NCBI RefSeq assembly: GCF_007676705.1
Contig: NZ_VEBF01000001.1
Span: forward strand, 744,001 to 808,000
Source of the DNA: Paenibacillus xylanexedens
GTDB taxonomy: Bacteria; Bacillota; Bacilli; Paenibacillales; Paenibacillaceae
Direction: 5' to 3'
Length of the DNA stretch: 64,000 bases
Notes under the pieces: model-generated
Seen by the model: the letters and a program-made list of their open reading frames with translations, nothing else
What the model was told of the DNA's origin: nothing
Databases searched by the model: none
In this document: positions 8,762 to 17,576 of the stretch, in pieces
How positions within the stretch are numbered: position 1 is the stretch's first letter
Layout of the letters: every line of letters starts with the position of its first letter
Position numbers and translations under genes: made by a program

Positions 8762-10171
8762 TTAAACGTATGGAACCATCGTAATATCGCCATCGTGATA
8801 ATAAAATGAAATTCGACTGACTGGATCTTTAATAAATTTCGTGTATCTGCCGATAACTATTTTAGAGCCTCCAAAAATCATCTTCAGAATATCAACACGA
8901 GCCTTGCTGGTATCTTCAAGTGCCTTCTCAATTTCAAAGATGCGCATTTTCGTTTCTTCACTTACACGAAGAGCAGATTTCTGCGTAGCACTTAGCTTGA
9001 TTCGCATCGACATCTTATCCGGAGTTAATTGTCCTGCGGCAGCTAACTGATCCAGCAATGTCAAAGCTTTCTTCGTTTTGTCCAAGGAATCCATCTGCTC
9101 TCTGACTTCCTTGCGCAGATCATTAAGTTCGTTACGGAGCCTCGGTAGCACACCAACTTCAATAGCTGTGACCGTGGACATACTGTTGCCTACAACACGC
9201 GCTGAGACGTTCTGACCAGCCTGGATTGAGCCTCCAACGATAAGACCTTTGGTTCCTGCACAGATGACACCATGGCCAGCACGAATATTGGAATGCATAA
9301 TGCTTTGGGAAACCAGAACATCTTCACCGGCATCCACGTTGCCTTCTTGAATAAACGTACATTTAACATTATGGCCTGCTTGTACCAGTCCTTTGTTATA
9401 ACCAATAATGCCACCGGTAATTTCGATTGAGCCTCCTGCTTCCAGTTCCGCTCCTTCGACACCTCCGACGACACGAATATCACCTGCTGCTTTTACTTTA
9501 AATCCGGTAAGTACGTTACCTCGTATGACAACCGTGCCTACAAAGTCGATATTACCATTATTATAGTCAACGTCTCCATTAACCTCATAGACTGGAAATA
9601 CATTTAGTTTGTTACCGTCTGTTTTAGTAACCAGCCCATCCAGCGCTGCATACATAGCTGATCCATCCGGGTTAATCACTACGTTTTTCCCAACTTTAAA
9701 CCGAGCTTCTTTACCAGGACGATAAGGAATTTCCTCACCTGTTACTGCCCTGCCTGGTATGCCATCGACAGGAGCAATTCGCTCTGCAATGATCTGACCA
9801 CTACGCACATTGTTTAACCGGGTCACTTCTTTGTAATCGACAGTTCCATCTTCCGATTCGAGCGGTCGCCGTTCATTTGTATCGTCCATCCCTACCAGGA
9901 CCTTGATGAAGCCATCTGTTCCTTGAATGGGAGCGACACCTTCGGCAATCTTATATTTATCTTTCAAATAGATTTCAGGGTTACTCACCAAAAGTAATAA
10001 TGCTTCTCGCAAAACACCTTGTTTGATGCCCTTGTTGACCACAAATTGTTCAAGTTCATCAATCGTGCAGGCAAAGCCTTCTTCCTCTTTGGAAAATTCA
10101 AGGTAGGCTGTGCATTTGTCGTCCGATAAAACAATGTTTAAACATTGTTCCAAAGCAGTCCGCTGTGTCAC
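8762..10171 (-). CDS. fapA: Flagellar assembly protein A family (DUF342)
   Basis: 469 residues. A DUF342/FapA beta-helix core runs from about residue 130 to 330, recognisable by short repeats such as GNVLTGFKVKAAGDIRVVGG and GSIEITGGIIGYNKGLVQAG. A coiled-coil (LRNELNDLRKEVREQMDSL) and a short C-terminal beta segment follow. The family is linked to polar flagellum assembly in Vibrio and is common beside sigma-D genes in Firmicutes; the biochemical role is unclear. I choose the GTG at 10171 because AAAGGAGGA lies 9 bases upstream. A GTG at 10201 is in frame with a weaker GGAG and is the alternative. It is downstream of the sigma factor gene. Confidence 0.88.
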   Translation of the reverse strand: MTQRTALEQCLNIVLSDDKCTAYLEFSKEEEGFACTIDELEQFVVNKGIKQGVLREALLLLVSNPEIYLKDKYKIAEGVAPIQGTDGFIKVLVGMDDTNERRPLESEDGTVDYKEVTRLNNVRSGQIIAERIAPVDGIPGRAVTGEEIPYRPGKEARFKVGKNVVINPDGSAMYAALDGLVTKTDGNKLNVFPVYEVNGDVDYNNGNIDFVGTVVIRGNVLTGFKVKAAGDIRVVGGVEGAELEAGGSIEITGGIIGYNKGLVQAGHNVKCTFIQEGNVDAGEDVLVSQSIMHSNIRAGHGVICAGTKGLIVGGSIQAGQNVSARVVGNSMSTVTAIEVGVLPRLRNELNDLRKEVREQMDSLDKTKKALTLLDQLAAAGQLTPDKMSMRIKLSATQKSALRVSEETKMRIFEIEKALEDTSKARVDILKMIFGGSKIVIGRYTKFIKDPVSRISFYYHDGDITMVPYV

Positions 10172-10232
10172 CGCAATTCTTCCTCCTTTTAGACTTTCCA
10201 CTCCCCAAACTCCAATGTATTCCTTTTCTCTA

Positions 10233-11021
10233 TTAATCCTTACGCATCAACAAATCTTTCTGTTTGTCCAACGTGCCGCGTAGTCGTAATATTGCCTTGG
10301 AATGTAACTGGGATATACGAGACGGAGAAAGAGACATAACCTCCGCAATTTCACTAAGAGACAGATCTTCGTAATACAAGAGTGAAACGACTGTTCGCTC
10401 TTTTACCGTCAACTTGTCAAGCCCTTGCACCAATGCTTCCTTCAAATAAAACTCATTCACTTTATAATCCGGATTTTTGGCTTTTTCATCTACCATCAAA
10501 GACAGACGTGTCTCAGACTCTTCTTCACGAATCGGGTCTTCCAGCGAGCATAGTGACATGACTGCCACTTCCTGAAGCATATGTTGAAAATCTTTGGTCG
10601 ACACATCCAGATACTGACTCATTTCCTCATCACTAACGGATCTGAGATAGCTTTGTTCCAGCTGTTGGTAGGCGTCCTCAATCCGCTTGGCCTTCTCCCT
10701 AACAGAACGCGGAACCCAATCCCCTTGACGCAGACCGTCAAGTATAGCTCCGCGGACCCTCCATGATGCATAGGTTTCAAATTGCAGACCACGTTCATAG
10801 TCGAACTTCTCCAATGCATCAATCAACCCCATAACTCCATTACTCTCCAAGTCATCTTTGGGAACATTTTTGGGCAGACCGACAGCCAGGCGACCTGACA
10901 CATAATTTACAATATGAAGATACTTTTCAATCAAATTTTTCTTGGCTTCAAGATCTCCATGTTCTTTCCACTTTTCCCATAGATCTGAATGGTTCAAATG
11001 TGAAGCTTTACGCTCGTTCAA
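10233..11021 (-). CDS. sigD: Flagellar sigma factor, FliA/WhiG/SigD family
   Basis: 262-residue sigma factor of the sigma-28 type directing late flagellar, motor and autolysin genes. Region 2 is visible as LIEKYLHIVNYVSGRLAVGL, then DLESNGVMGLIDALEKFD and FETYASWRVRGAILDGLRQ. Region 3 includes DWVPRSVREKAKRIEDA, and region 4 is LTVKERTVVSLLYYEDLSLSEIAEVMSLSPSRISQLHSKA split over positions 205-245. It follows the chemotaxis genes exactly as in B. subtilis (cheD-sigD), with one extra membrane-protein gene in between. Its anti-sigma factor FlgM is not in the window. Confidence 0.96.
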   Translation of the reverse strand: MNERKASHLNHSDLWEKWKEHGDLEAKKNLIEKYLHIVNYVSGRLAVGLPKNVPKDDLESNGVMGLIDALEKFDYERGLQFETYASWRVRGAILDGLRQGDWVPRSVREKAKRIEDAYQQLEQSYLRSVSDEEMSQYLDVSTKDFQHMLQEVAVMSLCSLEDPIREEESETRLSLMVDEKAKNPDYKVNEFYLKEALVQGLDKLTVKERTVVSLLYYEDLSLSEIAEVMSLSPSRISQLHSKAILRLRGTLDKQKDLLMRKD

Positions 11022-11036
11022 TTGCTTTCACCCTCC

Positions 11037-11480
11037 TTATTTGTCTGTCAGGTGACGAACGGCCTGCGCCAATTCCTCCGGATCCTTGGTCCGGACAAGT
11101 TTAGGCGGATCCAAAGGGGCGAATCCCGTTGGAGCTTTCGTCTCAGATGGCGGAATATTATCCCCAGAGGAGGCGTTCTGTCCACTCTTGAGCAAGTCAT
11201 TCAGCTCTTGTCCATCATCTTCGAGTTTGATGTCCACCTGTGAACCTCTTTGATCTTGAGCACTTGGTGAATCATAACCATACCCACTTCCCTCGGCCTG
11301 AGGGTTCAATAGCAATCCCAATCCCCAGCGTAAGCCATATGCAAGGACAAACCAGGCTACGAATCCAATCAATCCGCGAATTAAACTGGTCATCAACACA
11401 TTGCTGCTGAATGCTACAAAAAAAGTAAGAATAAATCCAACGATGCCTGCTCCAAGATTAATGCGGTAGTTTCCTATCAT
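11037..11480 (-). CDS. Small two-helix membrane protein between cheD and sigD, unknown function
   Basis: 147 residues. Two hydrophobic helices (about 9-25 and 31-55) are followed by an acidic, Ser/Gly-rich cytosolic-looking tail with DIKLEDDGQELNDLLK and a final PKLVRTKDPEELAQAVRHL helix. No known domain recognised. It starts 4 bases after cheD and ends 15 bases before sigD, so it is fully embedded in the operon. B. subtilis has nothing at this position. A motility-linked membrane function is only an inference from location. Confidence 0.7.
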   Translation of the reverse strand: MIGNYRINLGAGIVGFILTFFVAFSSNVLMTSLIRGLIGFVAWFVLAYGLRWGLGLLLNPQAEGSGYGYDSPSAQDQRGSQVDIKLEDDGQELNDLLKSGQNASSGDNIPPSETKAPTGFAPLDPPKLVRTKDPEELAQAVRHLTDK

Positions 11481-11484
11481 AGTC

Positions 11485-11982
11485 TTATAGTTCCTTTACA
11501 CCCATTTGGACACTCCGAATAGTCAAAAGTCCAGTTTCACAATCCATTTCAATCGTTCGTCCGTAATTACCACCCGTATCTTCTGCCAGAAGTGGGATTT
11601 TGAGTTTCTGCAGCCACTCTCGACAAGAATCTGCGTTTCTTGGGCCAATCCGCATCGTATCCCCGGCACCAGCAAAGGCAAACATCTGAGAGCCTCCGGC
11701 CATTTTAGAAACAATACGCGAGTGAGAAGCGCCTAGTTTTATCATTCTTTCCAAAAGCTCAGGCAACGCCGTATCCGCATATTTGGCTGTGTTCAGTTTC
11801 CCTTCTCGGGCAATCTCTGAAGTAGGAAGCATAACATGCGCCATTCCAGCCAGCTTCAAATGTGGGTCATACATTGTTAATCCCACACACGAGCCCAAGC
11901 CAGTTGTACGGATTACACCAGGAAGATGAGCGATGTTTAAATCCGCCATACCGACTTTAACGACGCTTTTGTCCTCAATCAT
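11485..11982 (-). CDS. cheD: Chemoreceptor glutamine deamidase
   Basis: Deamidates receptor glutamines and, bound to CheC, stimulates CheY-P dephosphorylation. The 165 residues show the Cys-His-Thr catalytic set: GLGSCVGLTMYD (Cys about 31), GMAHVMLPTS (His about 48) and NTAKYADTALPEL (Thr about 69), followed by KMAGGSQMF. Its start overlaps the end of cheC by 8 bases, consistent with the CheC-CheD complex. Confidence 0.96.
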   Translation of the reverse strand: MIEDKSVVKVGMADLNIAHLPGVIRTTGLGSCVGLTMYDPHLKLAGMAHVMLPTSEIAREGKLNTAKYADTALPELLERMIKLGASHSRIVSKMAGGSQMFAFAGAGDTMRIGPRNADSCREWLQKLKIPLLAEDTGGNYGRTIEMDCETGLLTIRSVQMGVKEL

Positions 11983-12601
11983 GGCTCAGTGGCACCCCTA
12001 GCGATTCAAATATCTTTGCAAATGATGGTGGATCCGGAATCAGGAAAAACTGACCTTCAACCTGATCTTCACCTTCAAAGAAAGAGGTGTCAATCAACAA
12101 TGCATCATCACCCATCTCGCCAAATTGCAGCAAGCCATAGCTCAAAATGGCACCTGCCATATCAATGGCAAGTCCAGGAACGGTTGGGTACATGGACAAC
12201 TTCGTGAAATCTGCCAGAGAAGAAAGATATGAGCCAGCCAAGATATTTCCAATTTCGGAAAGCGCTGATTGCTCCATATCCGTGAAAGCGAGTCCTTCTT
12301 TCAGATCAAACCCGGCAAGTCTATTCAACAACATTTTAGCAGCCTCGGGTGTCATCATAAAGAAAAGATTTCCCGGTGCTTCCCCTTCTACACGAAGAAA
12401 TACGGTAACAACGATGCGTTCATCTCCGCCCACTTTTTCAGCGACTTCTTCAAAAGGGAGCATTTGTACTGTAGGTACACCCATGTCAATCGGTCTGTTG
12501 AGGAGTTGAGACAACGCCGTTGCGGCGTTGCCTGCTCCAATGTTACCGACCTCTTTGAGCACATCCATCTGGAATACCTCAAATCGGTTGAACATCTCCA
12601 C
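11975..12601 (-). CDS. cheC: CheY-P phosphatase CheC
   Basis: CheC/CheX/FliY-family phosphatase of the chemotaxis adaptation branch. Two active-site helices are seen: DVLKEVGNIGAGNAATAL near the N-terminus and SEIGNILAGSYLSSL in the second half, each with the E/S-x-x-N pattern. I place the start at the GTG at 12601 (9 bases after GAGGG at the cheW stop); the ATG at 12595 two codons on is equally possible, while an upstream in-frame start lies inside cheW and reads poorly. The product is about 208 residues. Confidence 0.94.
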   Translation of the reverse strand: MEMFNRFEVFQMDVLKEVGNIGAGNAATALSQLLNRPIDMGVPTVQMLPFEEVAEKVGGDERIVVTVFLRVEGEAPGNLFFMMTPEAAKMLLNRLAGFDLKEGLAFTDMEQSALSEIGNILAGSYLSSLADFTKLSMYPTVPGLAIDMAGAILSYGLLQFGEMGDDALLIDTSFFEGEDQVEGQFFLIPDPPSFAKIFESLGVPLSHD

Positions 12602-12605
12602 GGTA

Positions 12606-13067
12606 CTAGCCCTCAACACTTTCCAGCTGTACAATCTCGCTTTTATTTAATACTTCGTTCAAGTTGAGCATGATCAGCAAGCGTGAATCCTCCAATTTGG
12701 CCACACCACGCAGGTATCTAGCTTTGACGCCGCCAACTACTTCTGGTGGGCTATCGATGGCACTGCTCTTGATATCAATAACATCATTGGCAGAATCTAC
12801 GATAAAGCCAACTTGCATGTCATCTACACCTACGATAACAATACGAGTCTGATCCGTGTACTCCGATTCCGGAAGGGAGAAACGACCGCGTAAATCAATG
12901 ACCGGAATTACAACACCGCGTAGATTAATTACTCCTTTTACAAAAGAAAGTGTTTTGGGAACACGGGTAATTGGCATCATGCGCTCGATCGTCTGAACCT
13001 TGTCTACCTCAATACCATACTCTTCGGAACCCAATTTAAAGACGATGACTTTCAACTCTTCTTCCAT
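12606..13067 (-). CDS. cheW: Chemotaxis coupling protein CheW
   Basis: Scaffold linking receptors and CheA in signalling arrays. It is a single SH3-like CheW domain of 153 residues: VFKLGSEEYGIEVDKVQTIE, VPKTLSFVKGVINLRGVVIP, VIDLRGRF, then FIVDSANDVIDI and VKARYLRGVAKLEDSRLLIM. These match the coupling-domain pattern throughout. It lies between cheA and cheC with short gaps. Confidence 0.97.
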   Translation of the reverse strand: MEEELKVIVFKLGSEEYGIEVDKVQTIERMMPITRVPKTLSFVKGVINLRGVVIPVIDLRGRFSLPESEYTDQTRIVIVGVDDMQVGFIVDSANDVIDIKSSAIDSPPEVVGGVKARYLRGVAKLEDSRLLIMLNLNEVLNKSEIVQLESVEG

Positions 13068-13108
13068 GTAAAAAACCTCCCTATTAAATGTAAGACTTAG
13101 CTATATGC

Positions 13109-15172
13109 TTATTTAATAAATGCATTAGGATCAAGAATCAGGGCTACTTGTCCATCTCCGAGAATGGTTGCTCCAGAGATTCCTTCAATAGCAGGAAGAT
13201 AGGTTCCCATTGATTTGAGAACAATCTCACTCTGTCCAATAAATTCCTCAACAGCTACCGCTGCAAGACGGTCACCTTTGCGAATCACGACAATTTCGGT
13301 TTCCTGCTCATCAGCATCGTTGAAATCCGGTACAGAGAAAACTTCGCTCAAGGACAAGTATGGAATAAGCGATTCACGGAATGTGATCATTTTATTGCCA
13401 TGGATATTACGAACCTGTCCACGCTGTACAATTGCTGTCTCTACAATGGAGGACAATGGAACAGCGTATTTCTCTGAACCGAGTCGAACAAGCATTGCAG
13501 CAATAATGGAAAGAGTCAACGGAAGCTGAACAGAGAAATTCGTACCCTTACCTGGAGTCGAATGAATCGTTACATTACCGCCAAGCGATGTGATTTTAGA
13601 TTTTACTACATCCAGACCTACGCCCCGACCAGAGATATCAGAGATAACATCGGCAGTACTAAAACCAGGTGCGAACAACAGTTGATTCACTTCATCGTCG
13701 GTCATCTTGGCACCTTGTTCTTCGGTTACAACCCCACGTTTGATTGCGGTTTGCAAAAGCTTGTCGCGATAGATGCCCTTACCATCATCTTCAATCTCGA
13801 TAAATACGTGATTTCCACTATGGAAAGCGCGCAGGTTTACTGTACCCATCTCTGGTTTTCCTGCAGCTACACGCTCTGCAATGGATTCCACACCATGGTC
13901 AACTGCGTTACGCAGCAAATGCACGAGTGGATCACCAATCTCATCGATTACCGTACGATCGAGTTCCGTCTCAGCACCAGTAATCACCAGATCAATTTTT
14001 TTATCAAGTGTCTTAGCCAGATCACGGATCATGCGCGGGAATCGATTAAATACGGTATCTACCGGAACCATCCGCAATTTCAATACAATGTTTTGCAAAT
14101 CTGTGCTAACTCTACTTAAATGCGCTACCGTATCAGATAAATCATTGTTGCCTGTCTCGCTGGCCAATTGCTCCAGACGTGAACGGTCAATCAACAATTC
14201 ACTGAACAGGTTCATCAATACATCGAGGCGCTCAATATCTACACGAATGGTACGTGAAGGTGCAGCGGCTTGTTTCGGCACAGCGGCTTTGGCTGGTGCC
14301 AACTTGGCTTCTTCTTTGGATGAAACATTTTTATCCGGCGAAGTAACTTCAGTTACAGCGGGTGGTGCTTCAACTGTAGCTGCGACCTGATTGGCCATCT
14401 GCTGAAGAGTCTCCTGATCCAGTTGAATAAGCTTCGCACTTTCAATTTCGGAGATACTCATGATGCCTTCTTCCAGTTCGTGCGCCTCTTTAGTTGTTAT
14501 GTAATACAACGAGAAACTGCGCTCAAACTTCTCCTGCTCAATATCCTGAACGGATGGGTAGGCTTTAACGACCTCACCTGAACGCTCGAGCATATCAAAG
14601 ACCATATACGCCCGAACACCTTTTAACTGACTATGCTCACTAACAAGCACATCAACATAGAATACACGGTGACCTTCCGCAATCGACTGATCAAGCACTG
14701 AATATTGGAATTCATCCAGCTCCACAGCCGAAGAAATTGAAGCGTTAGCTTGCTTGTTTTTATCAGTTGCAGGGGCATCTCCATTTGTAATTTCACCATT
14801 TTCAATTGCTTGAAGTGAGGCTACGATAGAGGACACATCCGCTTTACCTTGTCCACCCTCAGTAATATCCTGAACCATAGTTTCCAAGGCATCCAGACTC
14901 TTGAACAGAGTATCAAAAATGTAATCTTGCATCTTCAACTTCTCATTCCGCACAAGGTCAAGCACATTTTCCATTTTGTGTGTCAGTGATGCCAAATCTT
15001 CGAAGCCCATTGTTGCCGCCATACCCTTCAGGGTATGAGCTGAACGGAATATAACCTGAACTATTCCCAGATCTTCCGGATTGCCTTCAAGTTGAAGCAT
15101 GTTTTCGTTAAGGGATTGCAGATGATCATTAGACTCATCAATAAACATGGATAGATATTGGTTCATGTCCAT
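13109..15172 (-). CDS. cheA: Chemotaxis histidine kinase CheA
   Basis: 687-residue class II histidine kinase. P1 HPt domain with FRSAHTLKGMAATMGF (phosphorylated His about residue 46); an Ala/Glu linker; a P2 CheY-binding region (about 150-260); P3 dimerisation helices beginning RTIRVDIERLDVLMNLFSE; P4 ATPase with HLLRNAVDHGVES (N box), EIEDDGKGI and DISGRGVGLDVVKS; and a P5 CheW-like domain from about 555 onward. All catalytic boxes are intact. Alternative starts at residues 1 and 3 differ trivially. It passes phosphate to CheY (24472) and CheB (15205). Confidence 0.98.
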   Translation of the reverse strand: MDMNQYLSMFIDESNDHLQSLNENMLQLEGNPEDLGIVQVIFRSAHTLKGMAATMGFEDLASLTHKMENVLDLVRNEKLKMQDYIFDTLFKSLDALETMVQDITEGGQGKADVSSIVASLQAIENGEITNGDAPATDKNKQANASISSAVELDEFQYSVLDQSIAEGHRVFYVDVLVSEHSQLKGVRAYMVFDMLERSGEVVKAYPSVQDIEQEKFERSFSLYYITTKEAHELEEGIMSISEIESAKLIQLDQETLQQMANQVAATVEAPPAVTEVTSPDKNVSSKEEAKLAPAKAAVPKQAAAPSRTIRVDIERLDVLMNLFSELLIDRSRLEQLASETGNNDLSDTVAHLSRVSTDLQNIVLKLRMVPVDTVFNRFPRMIRDLAKTLDKKIDLVITGAETELDRTVIDEIGDPLVHLLRNAVDHGVESIAERVAAGKPEMGTVNLRAFHSGNHVFIEIEDDGKGIYRDKLLQTAIKRGVVTEEQGAKMTDDEVNQLLFAPGFSTADVISDISGRGVGLDVVKSKITSLGGNVTIHSTPGKGTNFSVQLPLTLSIIAAMLVRLGSEKYAVPLSSIVETAIVQRGQVRNIHGNKMITFRESLIPYLSLSEVFSVPDFNDADEQETEIVVIRKGDRLAAVAVEEFIGQSEIVLKSMGTYLPAIEGISGATILGDGQVALILDPNAFIK

Positions 15173-15204
15173 TGTGAGGCACCTCCTCCGTGAGTTACAC
15201 TCCG

Positions 15205-16647
15205 TTATTTCACTGCTTGAACAAGTTTAGATGCAATCTCCTGCAGTGGCAGAAGATGACGAACGCATTGCAGCTCTACAGCAGAACGCGGCATACCATA
15301 TACAACACATGTTTCTTCATTCTCGGCAAAGGTTGATGTAACTCCAGCTTCGTATAATTTCTTCATCATACGAGCTCCATCACTTCCCATTCCTGTCAGC
15401 AAAACAAGATGCCTTTGTAAAGAAGTAAACGGCAGAAGCGACTCAAACATCGTATCCACTGAAGGTCTATGCCCGTTCACTGGTTGATCCTCAGTCAGCT
15501 TCAGGATAAACTTCCCGTCTGCTGTTTTGTTAACTTTCACATGGAATCCGCCGGGTGCTATATAGGCAGTCCCTTTCTTCAGGACCATGCCCTCTTCAGC
15601 TTCAACCACATGCAGTGGACTGAACGTATTCAATCGTTGAGCCAGCGAACGTGTGAAATTGGGCGGCATATGCTGCACAATTATGACTGGTGCTGGCAAA
15701 TCAGCGGGCAGCTGCTCAAGTAATGTCTTGAGCGCTCTAGGTCCACCCGTAGAACAACCTATTGCTACAAGCTTGTTGAATGGTCCTTCCGGGCTCCCTG
15801 CACCTTTTGGAACAGGATTAGACTTGGCTAAATCCTTGGTTTTTGCAGAGGCAGAAGTTGCTGCTATTTGATCGGCTGCCACTCGAGCTGCATTAGGTAG
15901 TCGAATTTCCTTTGGAGTCTGTAGTGGATTAGCTGACCTCACTGCTTTTTCTACATTCGTCCCCGAATTACGCTCTGCCTTCGGCAAAGGTTCCATTTTA
16001 TTCTCTACGCGACCTGGTTTCGAAGGTGATAATGGCGCAATGGGTTTCTTTGATTTGGCCTGCAATTCTTCAGTCCGCTCTCGTATAGCACGTTGAGCTG
16101 TCTGGATAGGCTCGATCGTTTTTTTCACAGGCTCCGTTCGATCCCTGACCGGCATTTCTTTCTGCACTGGCTGAGTTGGGGGAGCAACTGTCCCTCGCGA
16201 CATGTCTATATTTTTCATGGATATAACACGATCAGCTTTTCGTTTGATCTCATTCATCGCAGCACGCATACGTTCAACCAAAGCTTTACCGACTTGGGCG
16301 ATATCTTGGTCATGTACAATGGATGGTTTGCGAATGAAGTCAAATGCCCCGGCTTCAAGCGCCATAATGGTTTCTTTCATGCCTTGTTCATTGATACCAG
16401 ATAGCATAATCACAGGAACGAAGGATTCCTTCATAATTGATTTTAGTGCGTCCAACCCATTCATTTCGGGCATCTCAACGTCCATAGTGATAATATCGGG
16501 TTTCAATTCTAGCGATTTTTGAATCGCTTCTCTACCGTTTGAAGCCGTTGCTGTGACCTTAAATTCCGGATCCGCTTGAATTAAATCCGTAACAATTTTA
16601 CGCATAAAAGCGGAATCATCAACAACCAATACTTGATACACCGCCAT
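15205..16647 (-). CDS. cheB: Chemotaxis response regulator / protein-glutamate methylesterase CheB
   Basis: Removes methyl groups from receptor glutamates when phosphorylated. Receiver domain residues 1-120 with LVVDDSAFMRK and DIITMDVEMPEMNG (phospho-acceptor Asp56) and K107. The methylesterase domain runs from about 290 with AIGCSTGGPRALK (Ser299), VQHMPPNFTRSLA (His326) and LTGMGSDGA (catalytic Asp near 421). The linker, about 150-288, is unusually long and rich in Pro/Lys/Glu/Ala, making the protein 480 residues against roughly 350-360 in most species. It sits between flhG and cheA. Confidence 0.97.
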   Translation of the reverse strand: MAVYQVLVVDDSAFMRKIVTDLIQADPEFKVTATASNGREAIQKSLELKPDIITMDVEMPEMNGLDALKSIMKESFVPVIMLSGINEQGMKETIMALEAGAFDFIRKPSIVHDQDIAQVGKALVERMRAAMNEIKRKADRVISMKNIDMSRGTVAPPTQPVQKEMPVRDRTEPVKKTIEPIQTAQRAIRERTEELQAKSKKPIAPLSPSKPGRVENKMEPLPKAERNSGTNVEKAVRSANPLQTPKEIRLPNAARVAADQIAATSASAKTKDLAKSNPVPKGAGSPEGPFNKLVAIGCSTGGPRALKTLLEQLPADLPAPVIIVQHMPPNFTRSLAQRLNTFSPLHVVEAEEGMVLKKGTAYIAPGGFHVKVNKTADGKFILKLTEDQPVNGHRPSVDTMFESLLPFTSLQRHLVLLTGMGSDGARMMKKLYEAGVTSTFAENEETCVVYGMPRSAVELQCVRHLLPLQEIASKLVQAVK

Positions 16648-16679
16648 GTTGTGTCACCCCTATTTCCTTTATTCAGAAA

Positions 16680-17576
16680 TCATGTTGTCCGCTTAAGCCA
16701 CTTTTTCATAAATCCCCTGATTCCTGTCAAGGTTCCGGATTCCGGAGTTGCAGGTACAGCCAAATAACGGAGAGCAAGTTTCTCTATATCTTTGGAGGCT
16801 CTGCTATATGGATAAGCCAGGCTATAGGGCATTTGTCTTTTAACTGCCTTAACTACCTGAGCGTCTTCTGAAATATACCCAAGTAGCGGAATATCCGTCT
16901 GCAAAAACCGCCTTGCCACTCCTGCTATTTTATCTGCCACCCGTTCCGCTTCCCGTTCGTCTTCCACCCGGTTAACGATCATCCGAAAGGGTGTAGCATT
17001 TTCCTGGCCGTGCATAACTTTGACTAAAGCATAAGCATCGGTTATTGAAGTCGGTTCAGGTGTGGTAATAATCAGGCATTCGTCGGCAGCACCGATAAAT
17101 CTCATGTTCTCTCTGGAAAGCCCTGCCCCGGTGTCAAAGATCACATAATCCATTTCCTGAGCGATATCCTCCACTTGACTGGCGAAGAACTCCAGATCAC
17201 GATCAGACAACGAGAACAACTCTTTCATGCCCGATCCTCCAGCAATGTAAGGCAAGCCGCTAGCACCCAGTTGTATGATCTCTCTTATGGACTTTTGTCG
17301 GTATAACAGGTGGTACAGATTATAGGATGAGGACGTACCCATAAGAACATCGATGTTAGCCATTCCAATATCGGCATCAAACACAAGTACCTTTTGCCCC
17401 AAAGCCTGTAATGCCAATGCAAAGTTCAGTGTAAAATTGGATTTCCCAACACCTCCCTTACCACTGGCCACAGTGATGATTTTGGAGGATCGAATATCTC
17501 GCTCAATGCCTTCCATTTCCAATGGCGTGGAGACCATACTTCGAAGTGAGGCTGCCTGGTCCTTCATTGTGTCCAT
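16680..17576 (-). CDS. flhG: Flagellar number regulator FlhG (MinD/ParA-like ATPase, YlxH)
   Basis: 298 residues. Deviant Walker A SGKGGVGKSNFTLNFALAL near residues 38-56, Walker B region VLVFDADIGMANIDVLMG, and a switch-II-like YVIFDTGAGLSRENM. The N-terminal DQAASLRSMV is the conserved FlhF-activating motif type. Known FlhG proteins stimulate FlhF GTPase and limit flagellar number or set their pattern. The start overlaps the 3' end of flhF by 13 bases, supporting coupled synthesis. The C-terminus is basic and probably amphipathic (FMKKWLKR), fitting reversible membrane binding. Confidence 0.96.
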   Translation of the reverse strand: MDTMKDQAASLRSMVSTPLEMEGIERDIRSSKIITVASGKGGVGKSNFTLNFALALQALGQKVLVFDADIGMANIDVLMGTSSSYNLYHLLYRQKSIREIIQLGASGLPYIAGGSGMKELFSLSDRDLEFFASQVEDIAQEMDYVIFDTGAGLSRENMRFIGAADECLIITTPEPTSITDAYALVKVMHGQENATPFRMIVNRVEDEREAERVADKIAGVARRFLQTDIPLLGYISEDAQVVKAVKRQMPYSLAYPYSRASKDIEKLALRYLAVPATPESGTLTGIRGFMKKWLKRTT

